From assembly GCA_951799445.1 (NCBI GenBank), contig OX637289.1, forward strand, positions 23,312,245 through 23,376,244: a stretch of 64,000 nt of DNA, read 5' to 3'. Source of the DNA: Pseudisothecium myosuroides (Eukaryota; Streptophyta; Bryopsida; Hypnales; Lembophyllaceae). Below are positions 11,716-22,886 of the stretch, piece after piece. The notes beneath the pieces were generated by a model, which saw nothing but the letters and a program-made list of their open reading frames with translations, was not told the DNA's origin and did not search any database. Both the position numbers and the translations under genes were made by a program. Numbering within the stretch: position 1 is the stretch's first letter; every line of letters starts with the position of its first letter.

Positions 11716-13069
11716 CTGCGGTGGGTGCCCAATCGCGACTGCTGCGAGAAACTTCGGGATCCCACAGTCGTCCCTCAGAGACCATATTCACGGGAGGGTA
11801 ACAAAACGGAAAAAGGGGTGTGAAGGTGTCTTCACCAAGGAAGAAGAATCAGCTCTTGTGAAGTGGATGTTGGAGATGCAAGATCATGCACACCCAATTT
11901 CTATTCTAGAGCTGAGGAGGAAAGTGGCAGAAATTACGCAAGAACGGTGGACACCCTTCAAGGATGGCATCCCCGGTCGAGGATGGTTGAGATGGTTTAG
12001 AAACCGCCATCCAGAGCTCACCTTGAGGTCTCCACAAGGCCTGGAGGAAGGACGTGCAAGGGGTTTGAATCCCAGCAGTGTTGCATCTTTGTATGACAAC
12101 CTGCAAAAAGCATATGACCATAATGGCTACTTGCCCTCTCACATCTGGAATGCTGATAAATTTGGAGCCCAAGTAGGGAGGAGTGGAGGAGGGACTCTTG
12201 TTTTTGCAAGACGTGGGAGTAGATCTGTGCACACAACAATACCAAACAGCAAGGAGCACCTCACAGTCCTCTCATGTGTGAATGCAGCAGGCCATCACAT
12301 CCCAAACTTCTATATTTTTAAAGGTAAACGAAAAGTGAAGAATTACATTGTCAACTGTGAACCCAAGGCTTGCATGGCAATGCAGCCAAACAGTTGGATG
12401 ACGGCTTTTCTTTTTTCTGCATGGATCACTCATTTCATTACTATTGTGCAAGAGAGGTATGGAATCTCAGAGGAGAATAGACACCTGCTAGTTCTAGATG
12501 GTCATGGTTCACATGTGACGTTGGAGGTGGTGCAGAAGGCCAAATCTGCTGGCCTGGACATCATCACGCTCCCTAGCCACACAAGCCACAGATTACAGCC
12601 ACTTGATGTTAGCATTTTTAAGCCTTTCAAAGTTGCATTCAGAAGTTTCAGAGATAGGTGGAGCATTCAAAACAAGGGGAGAGGGGCAAGGAAGGAAGAA
12701 CTGGCAGAATGGGTGTCCATGGCATTGAGCAAGGCACTCACAGCATCAAAGATCACCAAGGGATTCTCAGCCACCGGGATCTGGCCCCTTCGGCCAACAA
12801 CGATGGATCTTCATATGGCTCCAAGTGAATGTTATGTTGATGTCTGTGCAGAGGATGAAGCGGACGAAGAGGAGGAGGATGCATCGCCAAGCAGCCCACA
12901 GCCGCAGGAAGACTGCGTTCCCAAAACGCAAGGAGTGGCGCTATCGTGTAGAGAGAGTTTACTTCGGGAAATCGCAGGGATTCTGGTTGCAACCAGAAAC
13001 GGCTTAAGGACAAGAAGGATGAGGGCAAGTGAGCTCGTCACTCGCAAAAGCATCCAACTATCAAAATGA
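11716..13069 (+). CDS. Pogo/CENP-B-type DDE transposase, 5' end missing
   Basis: The frame opens after an in-frame TGA at 11699, and the first in-frame ATG is only at 11864. A pipsqueak-type helix-turn-helix (IATAARNFGIPQSSLRDHI, about 11,731-11,787) precedes that ATG, so it must be reached by splicing; CTTGCAG at 11715 is a good acceptor. A CENP-B-like DNA-binding region follows (GWLRWFRNRHPEL). The catalytic domain has Asp in NADKFG, in LLVLDGHGSH and in LQPLDVSIFKPFK (residues 100, 214 and 250 counted from the GTG at 11858), matching the DDD triad of pogo-like Tc1/mariner transposases. The usual NxDExG context is altered to NADKFG. The C terminus is acidic (EDEADEEEED) and then basic. The frame is uninterrupted for over 400 codons, so this element is relatively young. 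I found no terminal inverted repeats. Confidence 0.8.
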
Positions 13070-13184
13070 AATACGAATGATGAAGGCAAGTGATCTTGTC
13101 ACCCGCAAATTCACCAAACTAACTAGAGATGGTTTATGAGCCAAAGAAATCGCTTAGGATCTTTTATACTATCTTCACTCTTCA

Positions 13185-13250
13185 ATCTTTGATCTTCAGT
13201 CTTCAGTCTTCGATCTTCAATCTTCAATCTTCAGTCTTCAATCTTCACCT
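13185..13250 (+). repeat. Short tandem repeat of TCTTCA(A/G)T
   Basis: About nine imperfect copies of an 8-10-bp CT-rich unit (for example CTTCAATCTTCAGT) lie just downstream of the transposase ORF. They open a minisatellite-rich interval that continues to about 13,850. Confidence 0.75.
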
Positions 13251-13650
13251 CGTTGGCCTATCTTGTGGTGGCTCTATAAGGGCCAGGGTAAGGGTAGGTG
13301 ATAAGAAACAAGGCCTCGGACGGGTAAAACGGGACGACCAAACCACGAGCTGGCCGTCCGAAAGAATGGCTCCTAAACTTCAAACCCACGGTGACCAGCA
13401 ATTGTGCCTTACCAATGGGAACGACATAAAAGTGACCATGTGGGTGATCAATCCCACTTCGTCATCAACAAACACAAAACGGGGCTAATCCTGAGTTATC
13501 GCATAGCCCGCAACAGGATTACGATGCAAAAATGAAAACAACAAGCCTCCAAAATCGGCTAGGAATAACAATAAAAGAACAACGAGCCTCCAAATCCGGC
13601 TAGGAATAACAAAACAACGGACCACAAGCCACAACACACAAAAAATCTTC

Positions 13651-13845
13651 AAATCTTCAACTCCAAACTTCAAATCTTCACTTCAAACTCCAAATCTTCA
13701 CTTCAAACTCCAAATCTTCACTTCAAACTCCAAATCTTCACTTCAAACTCCAAATCTTCACTTCAAACTCCAAATCTTCACTTCAAACTTCAAATCTTCA
13801 CTTCAAACTCCAAAACTTCACTCCAAACTCCAAAACCGCAACTCC
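13651..13845 (+). repeat. 20-bp minisatellite
   Basis: Tandem units of caaatcttcacttcaaactc, about seven perfect or nearly perfect copies from 13,671 to 13,810 with degenerate units on both sides. The unit contains the same CTTCA core as the short repeat at 13,185, so both may derive from one CTTCAA-rich ancestor. Confidence 0.9.
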
Positions 13846-13850
13846 AATTT

Positions 13851-14565
13851 CGAAGTCGAACTTTGAACTAACGCCACTGTCTCTCTACAACTCCAAATGA
13901 TACAAATGATAGCTTTCTGAAAATCTAACACAATTTTCTACAATTCCTCCAAGTTTCAACTCATTTCAATACTTTGTCCAATATCTATGGCCGTTCAAAG
14001 TTTCGGCCTCTAAATGTAAGGGCAGCAGACCCTCCTTCACTCCCACACTCACCACTCATTCATAAATGCTTCAAACAAAACAAGTGATAGCTACTTAGAA
14101 AGCTAACAAAATCTTCCACAAACTCTCCAAAATTCAATACAAACTAAAGACCTGTCCGTCTACTATGGTCGGTCGAAGTCTCAGCCCCTCTTAATAGGAG
14201 GCAGCAGACTTACCTCCACTCAAACAAGCACAAATCTCAAGTCACAACTTCAAATAGAGCAACAGAGGACAATTTGGAAAGCTAACAATATGATAAACAA
14301 CTCTTCCAATTTTCATTATCAAACTCCAAAAACTCAACACACAATGACCCTCCAAACATTCGGGTCCTTCCTAAACTCACAACGGGGAAGAAGAATATCA
14401 AATGAGATGAAGCTTTCAAGTGAATCTTTCTCTATATAGTCGAAAAGCAAAGGCGTCACCTTGAAGCCATCTCAAATGACATCATCCCTATATAATATTA
14501 CAAATATTTAAATCTATCTAAATCATATGTATATACATTTTCTACATAATGTCTGCATTTGCAAC
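13851..14565. other. AT-rich sequence without a gene
   Basis: No open frame with coding character. The words CTCCAAA and AACTCCA recur as faint echoes of the adjacent minisatellite, together with repeated phrases such as GAAAGCTAACAA and GGCAGCAGAC (about 14,030 and 14,205), suggesting a decayed larger tandem unit. Confidence 0.4.
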
Positions 14566-15009
14566 ACGACAGCGCCGCAATATGTTGTCAAGTCAGATTC
14601 GGCGTCGGGGCTCTCTGCCGGCGATAGCAGCACCGACAGTGATGGAGAAGGAGAAGGCAGCGCTTCCCATCGGAATCTCTTCCCCTTGCCTGCAATACAA
14701 ACGAGCAGGCGCAGAGCAACACAAGATGGGGAGCCTCTCATCGATTACTCAAAATCAATCCTAATGATGTCGGCCGATTACATTGAGGCCATGACAGCAA
14801 AAGCTGCAAGAAAAGAAGCAGTAGCGAAGGAGCGAGAGGAGCGGAAGATTCAGGCTGAGCAGAGGAAGGCTGAACGAGAACAACAGAAGGCACGGAAGGA
14901 AGCAGACAAGATCATGCGTCGAATTCAAGCTGAGCAAAAGAAAGCGGATCGAGAGTGGGAGCGGGCTAGGAAAGTCGCAAAGCGAACGTGGAAAAACGCG
15001 GAGCCGTAG
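14566..15009 (+). pseudogene. Orphan coiled-coil tail like the C terminus of pogo-type transposases
   Basis: An open frame preceded by a possible acceptor (ACACGACAG, ending about 14,573). It encodes an acidic Ser-rich stretch (STDSDGEGEGS), then PLIDYSKSILMMSADYIEAM, then a long charged helix rich in Arg, Lys, Glu and Gln (AKEREERKIQAEQRKAER) to a TAG at 15007. From family knowledge, plant pogo/jerky-type transposases end in a short YS.SI...YI.... motif followed by such a coiled coil. The transposase ORF 1.5 kb upstream lacks this tail. It may be a 3' exon of that element displaced by inserted minisatellites, or the end of a second element. Not decidable here. Confidence 0.4.
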
Positions 15010-15144
15010 GTCAGACAACGCCGGAACACTAGCGGGCTGGGCAGAAGTCAAATTGCGAGCGGGCTTTTGGAAAGTGTGGCCCCCGCCCGAGCTCCAACGG
15101 CGCCAGCAACGGCTCTTCCCTGACTTGCGGTTGCTGGCAGGTCT

Positions 15145-15258
15145 GACAGGCCCGGCGTTGGGTCCGCGACTTTTGATGTTGGGGTCGAGGCCCGTGATGC
15201 TGGGGTCGAGGCTCGTAGTGTTGGGGTCGCGGTTGGCGATGCTCGGGTCGCGCCTATC
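15145..15258. repeat. 21-bp GC-rich tandem repeat
   Basis: Four to five copies of a 21-bp unit with core TTGGGGTCGAGG(C/T). Read on the minus strand it gives heptads of the type RDPSIAN/LDPNIKS; on the plus strand MLGSRLV. The unit length being a multiple of three keeps frames open on both strands, so openness here is not evidence of a gene. Confidence 0.75.
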
Positions 15259-15419
15259 GGAAGTCAGGTGTAACGACAACGGAAGCAAAGAATATGACAA
15301 TCGAATGTAAGGTCTGCCCGCGCTACATGCGAGTTCAGACGTTTTGGCAGAAGCCTCACTCACAACGCAAGAACCCCCTTTTGTAGCAGGCTGCGTGTCA
15401 CCAACCACGTCAATGCAGT

Positions 15420-15772
15420 ACCCTAAGCGTGGTACTTAGTCATGTTCTCTGACGGCCATAAGTGCCGCATGTTACTTTTTTGGTAGCTATTCCAGATAGT
15501 ATTGGCAGCGCATGAGCTTAGCAATGAGTTCAGCAGTCATCTATTTTAGCGTCTGCTACACACTACTTCACATTTTTCGTGATTTTGGACTTTGAAAAAT
15601 CCGCAGCAACACATGCTTGTGATTGAAACTCTGGAATCCATGTTGATAATTTTCCTTTCTTTTTCTTTACTTGACAATATTTTTTTCAAGCTCAGTCCAT
15701 TGCTTTTCATGCTCCCAATTGCTTATAAACGTGCTTATAGGTGCTCCTACCTTATACAAGTTTTGTTTTGTG
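15420..15772. other. Intervening sequence, no gene seen
   Basis: Transition from the GC-richer island back to AT-rich repeats. No recognisable frame or element end. Confidence 0.3.
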
Positions 15773-15773
15773 G

Positions 15774-16509
15774 GGTCATTGCAAGAAAGACCTGTCCTAT
15801 TTACTAGTCACAATGAGAGTGACTCTCCTTTCATCTGCTATAACTTTTGAAGCAAAAGTCCAATGAATATGAAATTTTTATTAGAATTGTCTAAACTTAT
15901 TGGTAATCAGATCCCTTAATTTTTAGAAATTAAAAAAAAATCATTTTTTATTTCAAAATCACTTTTGTTAATTTGTCACACTAGAAGATTTAGGGGTTTT
16001 TACTACGTTCTAAGGAGTCTCCAAATTTAATGATCTAGAGCTGAAATTTTCATAGCTTATTTGCATAGTGGGAAAGCATATTCCTACCAAAAGAAATCTA
16101 AAAATATATTATTTTGTGTCCTCCACATGAGTGCAAATAGCACTCCTATTGCGTGCAATTTCTGAACAGTGAAGATGGTTCTAAGATCAATCTTTTGGTA
16201 AAATCTCATCATTATGAATTCTTTCCAAATGGACAAGTTTTAGTTTCTCTAAAAAAAATTCCTATTTTTTGCAAATTAAAATGTGAAATTACAATGCAAA
16301 TACTTATTTTCTTGAGATTTTGCACTTTTCTAGTTCTCCTACTTAGAGAAATTTTCCATGCTTTTCCTTCCTAGCGTACCTTCTTCTTAAAGATGTATAC
16401 ATAAAACATATTTTTTATATATTTTTTCTAATTATAAAGCCCTTCCAAAAGAAAAAATGAGTATTGTGAAAAACGCTACAAAAAATGGAAGGTCTTTCTT
16501 GCAATGACC
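15774..16509. mobile_element. MITE of the GGTCATTGCAAGAAAGACC family, 736 bp
   Basis: Ends GGTCATTGCAAGAAAGACC and its complement. The interior matches the element at 33-1520 in the opposite orientation (for example TTTAGGGGTTTTTACTA near 15,990). Target duplication not clear. Confidence 0.75.
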
Positions 16510-17320
16510 ACATGGTGTTTGGACCTACGGTGTGAAAGTTATAGAGTTTTGAATTGTTTTTTAATTTAAAAATAGAATCAAACTATCTTTTATTTAAAAA
16601 ATACATAACTTTCACATCGCATGTCCAAATGCCACAAAACAAAGGCCTTGCACTCCTTCATGCATAAAACTTTCTATTCATATTAAGGATTCAACCTTTG
16701 ACACTGCAACAAAGCCCTTGCACTCCTTTGTGCATAATAAAAGATATTGAATTTCAAAGTTTTAAAAAATTAAAAAATTAGAATATTATATATATTTTCA
16801 TTTTGGCTGTTGCAACTACATAGGGTACACTAATCCATCCGTATACATAAATTAGATTGTTTGTTTGTTTTATTTGTTAAGGTGAGATTTCCTAGACCAT
16901 GCTTCTTTTGGTCTTGTTCTTGCTACCGTTGGAATGTTTTTGGCAAGGAGGGGTGCACGGGCTTTGTTATAAGGCATTTAGACCTATGGTGGGAAAGTTA
17001 TGGATTTTTGAGCCATTATTGGTTTAAAAAAATAAAAAACAACTTTGATTTTGACTATGGCAATGGTACAAGGTACACCAGTATAGTACCTTAAGTTAAG
17101 CTATTGTTTTGTTTGTTTGTTTGTTTGTTTTGTTTCTTATGGTGAGATCTATGGAACCCTATGTCCTCCAATCTCATTTGTGGTACCATTAGAAAGCCCT
17201 TTGCAAGGAAGGATGCACGGGCTTTGTTTTGTGGCAGGGGTGCTATTTTGTGAGCTTTGGAGCGTGAGCCCAAGAGCTCGAGAGCCTATGAGCCTTCAAT
17301 TTTTGGCATAATTTTTTGTG
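16510..17320. repeat. Dispersed repeat with (CAAA)n and CTTTCACACCGTAGG phrases
   Basis: Contains the phrases GGGCTTTGTT, GTGAAAGTTAT and GGTGAGATCT next to a (TTTG)n run, in the complement of the orientation seen at 23,075-23,410, 38,560-39,110, 45,960-47,220 and 59,460-59,715. No coding capacity. Family unknown. Confidence 0.6.
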
Positions 17321-18290
17321 ATTTTCAGGATGTAGACCTATGATCGTGGTTTAAAAATTGAAGATCATTACAGCTAGTGAACTTAAAAAAATATGTTAGT
17401 TGGCTTGAAATAGGGTTGAGACATTCCAAATGTTTTCCAAACACCTTATCTATAGTTCAAACTTCATACAATTTTTATATCTTCTCTCCCCCTCTACCAT
17501 GACTAAGACTATAGGACAATGCTTTCGAACGTGAGAACAACATTGAGACCATTGAAGCAACGTTTGATTCTTGAATAGTTTTTTCTATGAGAGGTTGGTG
17601 AAGGGAGTGATTGTGGCTTCACAAACATTGTTTACCCTTGCAAATCCTAGCCTAGTGGAAGAAACAAATGTTTGAAAGTTTTGCTCTTTGCAATTTTAGA
17701 AATGAGAGTTTTGGAGTGGTGTTTGATAAAACATGGTTATAGAACTTTTGGGATCATAAAATCTAAACAATTAAAATAATTCAGAAGTTTACAGTATAAA
17801 TGGTGTGCAATCCTTGTAGTTAGTAGTCATTTAATTTGATGATAAACATTCAACCAAAGTTCTGATTTTTTGAATGGATGACTCCATTCATTTTAAGCGA
17901 TTGTTTGACCAATGGAATAGCAATCCATCAACAATTGAAAGTGAAATTTAGCCAACCACTCCACTTTCAATCACAAAAAATGGAAACAAATAATCACTTG
18001 AATGAGTTTTTATCAAACAAAAGGGGACCGCAATAGGTCTCACCTTCACATGCATTTCAAATGTTTTCAGCCCTCAAGACTCACCGGGGGCTCCATGGCA
18101 AAGCTAAAACCACTACTAGAATTAGGTACCCTTTGCATCATCCAGGACGTTGCTCAATACTCTAGAGAAGCAAACTTATGGGGACCTTCAAATGTTGTTT
18201 TAAGCCTGACTAGAAACGTTGTTCAGGTGAAGCAACGTTTTGGTACATGCATTTAGCAACGTTTGTTGTGTGTTTGGGAACAGCTGAACC

Positions 18291-18665
18291 ATTAGAAAAA
18301 AAACCAACCCTCCGGAGGGCTGCTCCGGAGTGACATGCCAAGCTATTAAAATGCTTGGCCTATCACTCCAGAAGTGTCCCTCGGTGACAGACAACTTGGT
18401 TGACTGCTTGCCGAAATGGTCAAAAATTGCAATTTATTTATTTATTTTTAATTTATTTTTAAATAATTTTTTTAAGAGATAAAAAAAATAAAAAAATAAA
18501 AAAAATGAAATTTACTCGTGAATATCGGTTCCTGCGCCACTGTCGCTGCAGTTTCTATTGCGTGGAAATAGGGAAAAAACTAATTTTTTTGCAAAAAAAA
18601 AGTAAATTTCAGGGTCCCTCGGAGGACTATGGAGCAGCCCTCCGGAGGCCCCAGATTTTTTCTAA
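18291..18665. mobile_element. Nested MITE with CCCTCCGGAGGG-containing inverted ends
   Basis: Ends ATTAGAAAAAA and TTTTTTCTAAT, each followed inward by CCCTCCGGAGGGCTGCTCC-like sequence in opposite orientation, making arms of about 45 bp. The GC-rich arms contrast with an AT-rich centre. Confidence 0.65.
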
Positions 18666-18774
18666 TGCTTGAGTTCCCATGTAGTTTTACTTGTTCTCTT
18701 CATTTAGAACATTTGTTCCCAATAATTCATTTAATGTGTGGAAGGTAGGTATTTAATATTCTAGACCAATGAAA

Positions 18775-18905
18775 CATCAATATTTATGTTCAATATTTAT
18801 ATTGTACAAAATATATATTATAAAAATATTATAATATATAATGTTTATACTATATAAAACATATAGTATAAAATATTGTACAATACACATTACGCAATAT
18901 TGTAG
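18775..18905. repeat. AT-rich palindromic segment
   Basis: Repeated complementary TATTGTACAA and TATATTATA phrases, including TATTGTACAAAATATATATT and its partial complement at 18,870-18,895. Likely cruciform-prone; inside the CACTA-ended element. Confidence 0.5.
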
Positions 18906-20099
18906 ACTCTTCTTGTGTAAATGAAATATGTATTGTGAAATCACATACAAGAGACAAGTCTATTATACTTCATGGGAGTCTCACTAAGGACAATGCTTAT
19001 GGGATAAAGTCCTAGATGGTGAACTCCATTGGGAACAAAGTACTTTGGAGTTCTCTCATTAAATGTTGCTTAGGTGTTGCTTAAAACATTGCCTCTTGCA
19101 AATCTTGCCAGACGTTGCTCAAACGTTGCTTTATTCCTGGCAGCACTACAGACGTTGCTACCACACGTTGCAAACCCCCCCTTATTCTAGTAGTGTTAAC
19201 TAGTGCCGGAATCAGCTGGAAGTCAAAGTTGATCGATTCAGCATATAATTATATTGATGCCTCGAACAATGCCACAATTATCATTGAAAATGCGGCTTGC
19301 GTATTCGCTCACACAAATTACCCAAAAGTATCCAATATGCACAATATATGTGCCTCATGCATAATTATGTACCAGTGAAATTAAGAAATACTCGATTGGA
19401 TTTCGAGTATAGAAATTTGCTTGTCTCGGCTATACGTCGATCGAGTTGTTAGTACGTTAGTGTCATGGACTGAACATTTGGCAACATGCTTGAGCCATAA
19501 CTTACTTAGCATTTGAAGAAATGAAACAGGTGTTGGCTATGTGTTTCAATTGATCCAGTCTGGGAATTTGATTAAACAACGATCATTCTAGCTGTCCAAG
19601 GCATGTTAGGTAGTAGACCAAAGCATGTCTTTCGATCCGATCGAAATGTATATAGCGGAAAATACATACTAAAATATTGTATATGCAAGTTTATATCACT
19701 CGATGTTTATGCGTATTTGGACTAAAAAAAGTGTCACTCTGAATGATCCGTGCAAGACGAATCATGTGGTCCTGCGGCTAGTTAGACATGACGTGATTGG
19801 GCATTTCTACTTTGATCAGGAGGAGTGCAATTCTAACCAAGGGTGAAACTCCATGACAGGAGCCACGCCACATGGATAGATAGATAATATCCCAAGTCCA
19901 AAGAATCGAGCAATAAGATTCTAAAGTGAGACAGGTCGTCCAAAACTCACCAGGAACAACAATGTAGGTGACAATGCAGGTGGGTAGCTACTCCCCTTGA
20001 CCCACACTAGCAGCTCAAGCCAATCGCATGCACAAATGCAATGAATCAAGGTCACTATCATAGTAGCAGTGGATGTGGATGCGCCTTCCTCACTCTTTC

Positions 20100-20830
20100 A
20101 TCACAAGTTCTCTCAGTCAGGTGAAATCTACGGGAGATCGATTTTGATCTTTTATTGTTTGGTTGTTGGGAACTATATATGAAACTCTCAGCGGTGATTA
20201 TGAACATTTTATTAATTCCATGAGAAAATTCTTAACGTACTGTACATGTTCGTTGTTTGCATACATACTGCTATTAGCAACACTGTTGGAGCATTGGGAA
20301 GGTGATTTCCAAGTTATGATAGCCTCGTGAATTCGGCTGGATTCTCTGGAGATGAGGTCACCAAGAGTGCTGCATGCTGCGTCCAGGCGCTTGATGGATC
20401 ATGGATCACTGATGATTCCGGGCCAGCCCTGGCTCGCTTTGGCTGCTTCAGAATTGACAACGACTTTGAGAACGATCTGTTAGCAGCTAGCTCAGCTCCG
20501 GGACCTAGTTTAATTGCTGCAGGCGATAGAATTGCATTGTGATCTAGCTAAAAAGCAATCCCCTTGGGCGGGACTAGACTGTCTTCACTTCACTTTCAAA
20601 AGGCTCGGAATAAGAAATGACTTACAGTAAGTTCATCACTTGACGGTAAAGCATAGTCGACATTAGCTACTTCTCTGCTACAATGGTAATAATTTATATC
20701 AATCACTTGCTCAGGTTCATATCAGTCACTTGCTTGATCTGCATTATTATCCCAGGTACATCCAATCTGCCATTGCGAAACTAGAACTCCTGAAATAGCT
20801 TCCACAATTCAGAAATTGGCAAAGCTCTTT
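20100..20830. pseudogene. Same gene remnant in block B, split by an inversion
   Basis: The exon 1 homologue lies on the minus strand (about 20,630-20,790) and keeps the donor ACT/GTAAGT, but is frameshifted soon after MADW. The exon 2 homologue lies on the plus strand (about 20,110-20,541), read-through of which gives GDEVTKSAACCVQALDG and AAGDRIAL before the TGA. Compared with block A, exon 2 has lost 4 bases in the GATCGGTAGCC region. The two exons therefore point toward each other and cannot be spliced together. Confidence 0.6.
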
Positions 20831-20920
20831 TAAAATCTCAAACAAGAATCCTCTAAACATTGCAGTAGATTCGACGTGATGACTTCTAACAACGGTAACT
20901 CCTAGCAACCATGTGTAGAT

Positions 20921-20974
20921 CAGGGTTTTTCTTTTGCACTGTAGCAGTAAAGGTGCCAGAAAAAAAAAAAACTG
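20921..20974 (+). mobile_element. 54-bp A-rich insertion with 8-bp target duplication
   Basis: Flanked by exact GTGTAGAT at 20,913-20,920 and 20,975-20,982. Includes a run of twelve A near its 3' end. Block A lacks it (near 6,348). The A-run and direct repeats suggest a very short retroposed fragment. Confidence 0.6.
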
Positions 20975-21246
20975 GTGTAGATAGGATCAAAACCCTACAA
21001 CTAAATCATATATGACCACAAACTTAAGAGAATAATTACAATGATTTCTTGTTGAATTATTTTTATATGTAATTGAATAATTGATTTTTCTCATTATTTG
21101 AACTTAAGATTGAATAAGCATTTTTCAAATACAGATATCTCAACTAAGGTTTAAAACCTAATGCAATACCGGGATGCAATACAAACAACATATTTTTCTA
21201 TGTGAGCTTGTGATGAACAACAGTTTCTCTGATGCAATTGTCTGAA

Positions 21247-22299
21247 GGGTGATTGCACGAAACACCTGTACTATTTGTTGCGTTTTGCAATAGTACTCAT
21301 GATTTTTGCTAGAATACTTTAAAATTAGAATTTTTTTTTAAAAAATATTTAAAAATATGGCCAATGTATGCACCTTTAAGATGAAGCTAACCACCAAAGG
21401 AAATTTGTATAAAAAATCTCTAAGTAGGAAAACTAAAAAAGTGACAAATCGCAAGAAAATAGACACTTCAATGTTTTAATTAATGAAAAATAGTAAAAAA
21501 CTTAAATAAAAAGAAGTAAAAATTGGCCATTTGTAGCAACTCTATGGAGATGGTCATTCACCAGAAAATCCACCAAAATAATTTTTTACATGTTTCAAAA
21601 TGCAAGTAGAAAGCAGGAGGTTCACTTTGTGGACTTCTAGACGACATATAATTAACTAAATTTTCAAAAATATTTCAAGTGGTAGCTAAAAATATACTAC
21701 AAGACCATCTTTTCCAAATTTTAGCTCCAAATTCGTTTTTTGGGGTATTAAATAATACTAAAAAACCCCAACTAATTGGCAAGTGTAATATAAAATTGGG
21801 GGCTATTATTAAATAATAAAAAAAGTTCAAAAACTTCCAAAAAATTAGACAAGGTGCATAATAGTCATAAGTACCTTGTCTATAAATTTTGAGTCATTTG
21901 GAATATGGCCAATTTCATTAAAATGGCGGTATTCCGTTAATTTGGCACTTTTAGCAGTTCAGACTGCACAATCTGAACTATTTTTTCTGTACCAGAATCT
22001 ATACCTATATTAGATTTTTGAAATCTACAACTGTTCTAGATATCTGAAATATATATCAATCCTAGATTTTTTAGATTGCATGGTCTGATATCTACGTCCA
22101 TCTTAGATTTTGAAATCTAAAACCAATCTGGATGTTAGTAATGTATACTTGTCCTAGATATCAGGATGTGAAAATGGCACATGGAATACCGCCATTTTAA
22201 TGAAATTCGCCATGAATCTAAAAAAAAGTTATAGCCAAAAAACTAAACTGCACGCAACATGTGACTAAAAATAGTACAAGTGTTTCATGCAATCACTCT
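21247..22299. mobile_element. Tourist-like MITE in block B, with a second MITE inside
   Basis: Ends GGGTGATTGCACGAAACACC and the complement of a close variant. Empty site in block A near 6,620 (GTCTGAACTTAGG). The extra length over its relatives is due to the nested 309-bp element 21,905-22,213. Confidence 0.8.
21905..22213. mobile_element. 309-bp nested MITE, ATGGCCAATTTCAT ends
   Basis: Inverted ends ATGGCCAATTTCATTAAAAT and complement, flanked by GAAT at 21,901-21,904 and 22,214-22,217. Relatives of the host element (for example 40,592-41,328) lack it at the same internal position. Interior repeats AGATTTTTGAAATCTA-like palindromes. Confidence 0.8.
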
Positions 22300-22691
22300 A
22301 AACTTAGGTAACAACAGCTAAATGCTTCCTAGTAAGGGATTGAGAATGATTTCTACAATTGAACTGAAAAGCTTGAGTTGGAAAAGAGATTCCAAAATTC
22401 TCTGAGCAACGGTAGTCAAAACAAGATTCCAAATTCTCTTAGCATGCTTTTTTTGGACCTTGAATGAATAAACTATCAATTTTCAAAGTGTTGAAGATAG
22501 GTATATCTAAAGTCAACCTTGGGCTCTCATGAATGGAGGCTACACATTTTAGGCAAGAATCTAGATGGGAGACTTTTGCAAATTGATCACAATTAGGTTG
22601 AATCACCTTATTGCCCTTACAAGGAGACAAGTATGGGTGATGATTTTGTCAACGGTATTGCTTGTAAAGTATAAGCATCACTGATTGACAA

Positions 22692-22886
22692 CACAAGAAA
22701 CTCATATCACGTTCTTGGTGATGATTCCCGGCGAGTCTCATTTTTCCCTGTGTATGTGTAGTTGCGACATGTGTCCAAAATTACTCTCCTTAGTAAAGTT
22801 TTTACAGGTGTCAAATTTCCAAGTTCAGTGGGAAAAATGAGACTCACCGGGAATCAACACCGGGAACGCGATATGAGTTTCCTGTG
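22692..22886. mobile_element. 195-bp MITE with 3-bp CAA duplication
   Basis: Ends CACAAGAAACTCATATC and the complement of GATATGAGTTTCCTGTG, with inner inverted GAGTCTCATTTTTCCC. CAA flanks both sides, and block A shows the empty site (GATTGACAATC, near 6,986). Confidence 0.8.

Larger units (their letters stand above)
18111..19195. mobile_element. CACTA-ended non-autonomous element
   Basis: Ends CACTACTAGAAT and ATTCTAGTAGTG, the terminal type of CACTA (CMC/EnSpm) elements. Block A lacks it (3,843: AGAACTAGTGCC; here AAAAC...TTAACTAGTGCC). Subterminal zones on both sides hold many copies of ACGTTGCT or its complement, as expected for transposase-binding repeats. A second element (18,291-18,665) lies inside. 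No transposase gene. Confidence 0.75.

Noticed and set aside
13631..13850. Possible CRISPR-like array
   Set aside because: The 20-bp units are contiguous without spacers, so it is a minisatellite; the genome is also evidently eukaryotic.
15053..15310. Plus-strand frame with MLGSRLV repeats
   Set aside because: Product of the same 21-bp repeat; no coding evidence outside it.
14761..15408. A 215-codon minus-strand frame with RDPSIAN-type heptads
   Set aside because: It is antisense to the coiled-coil frame and runs through a 21-bp tandem repeat that keeps all frames open. No start context or homologous domain.
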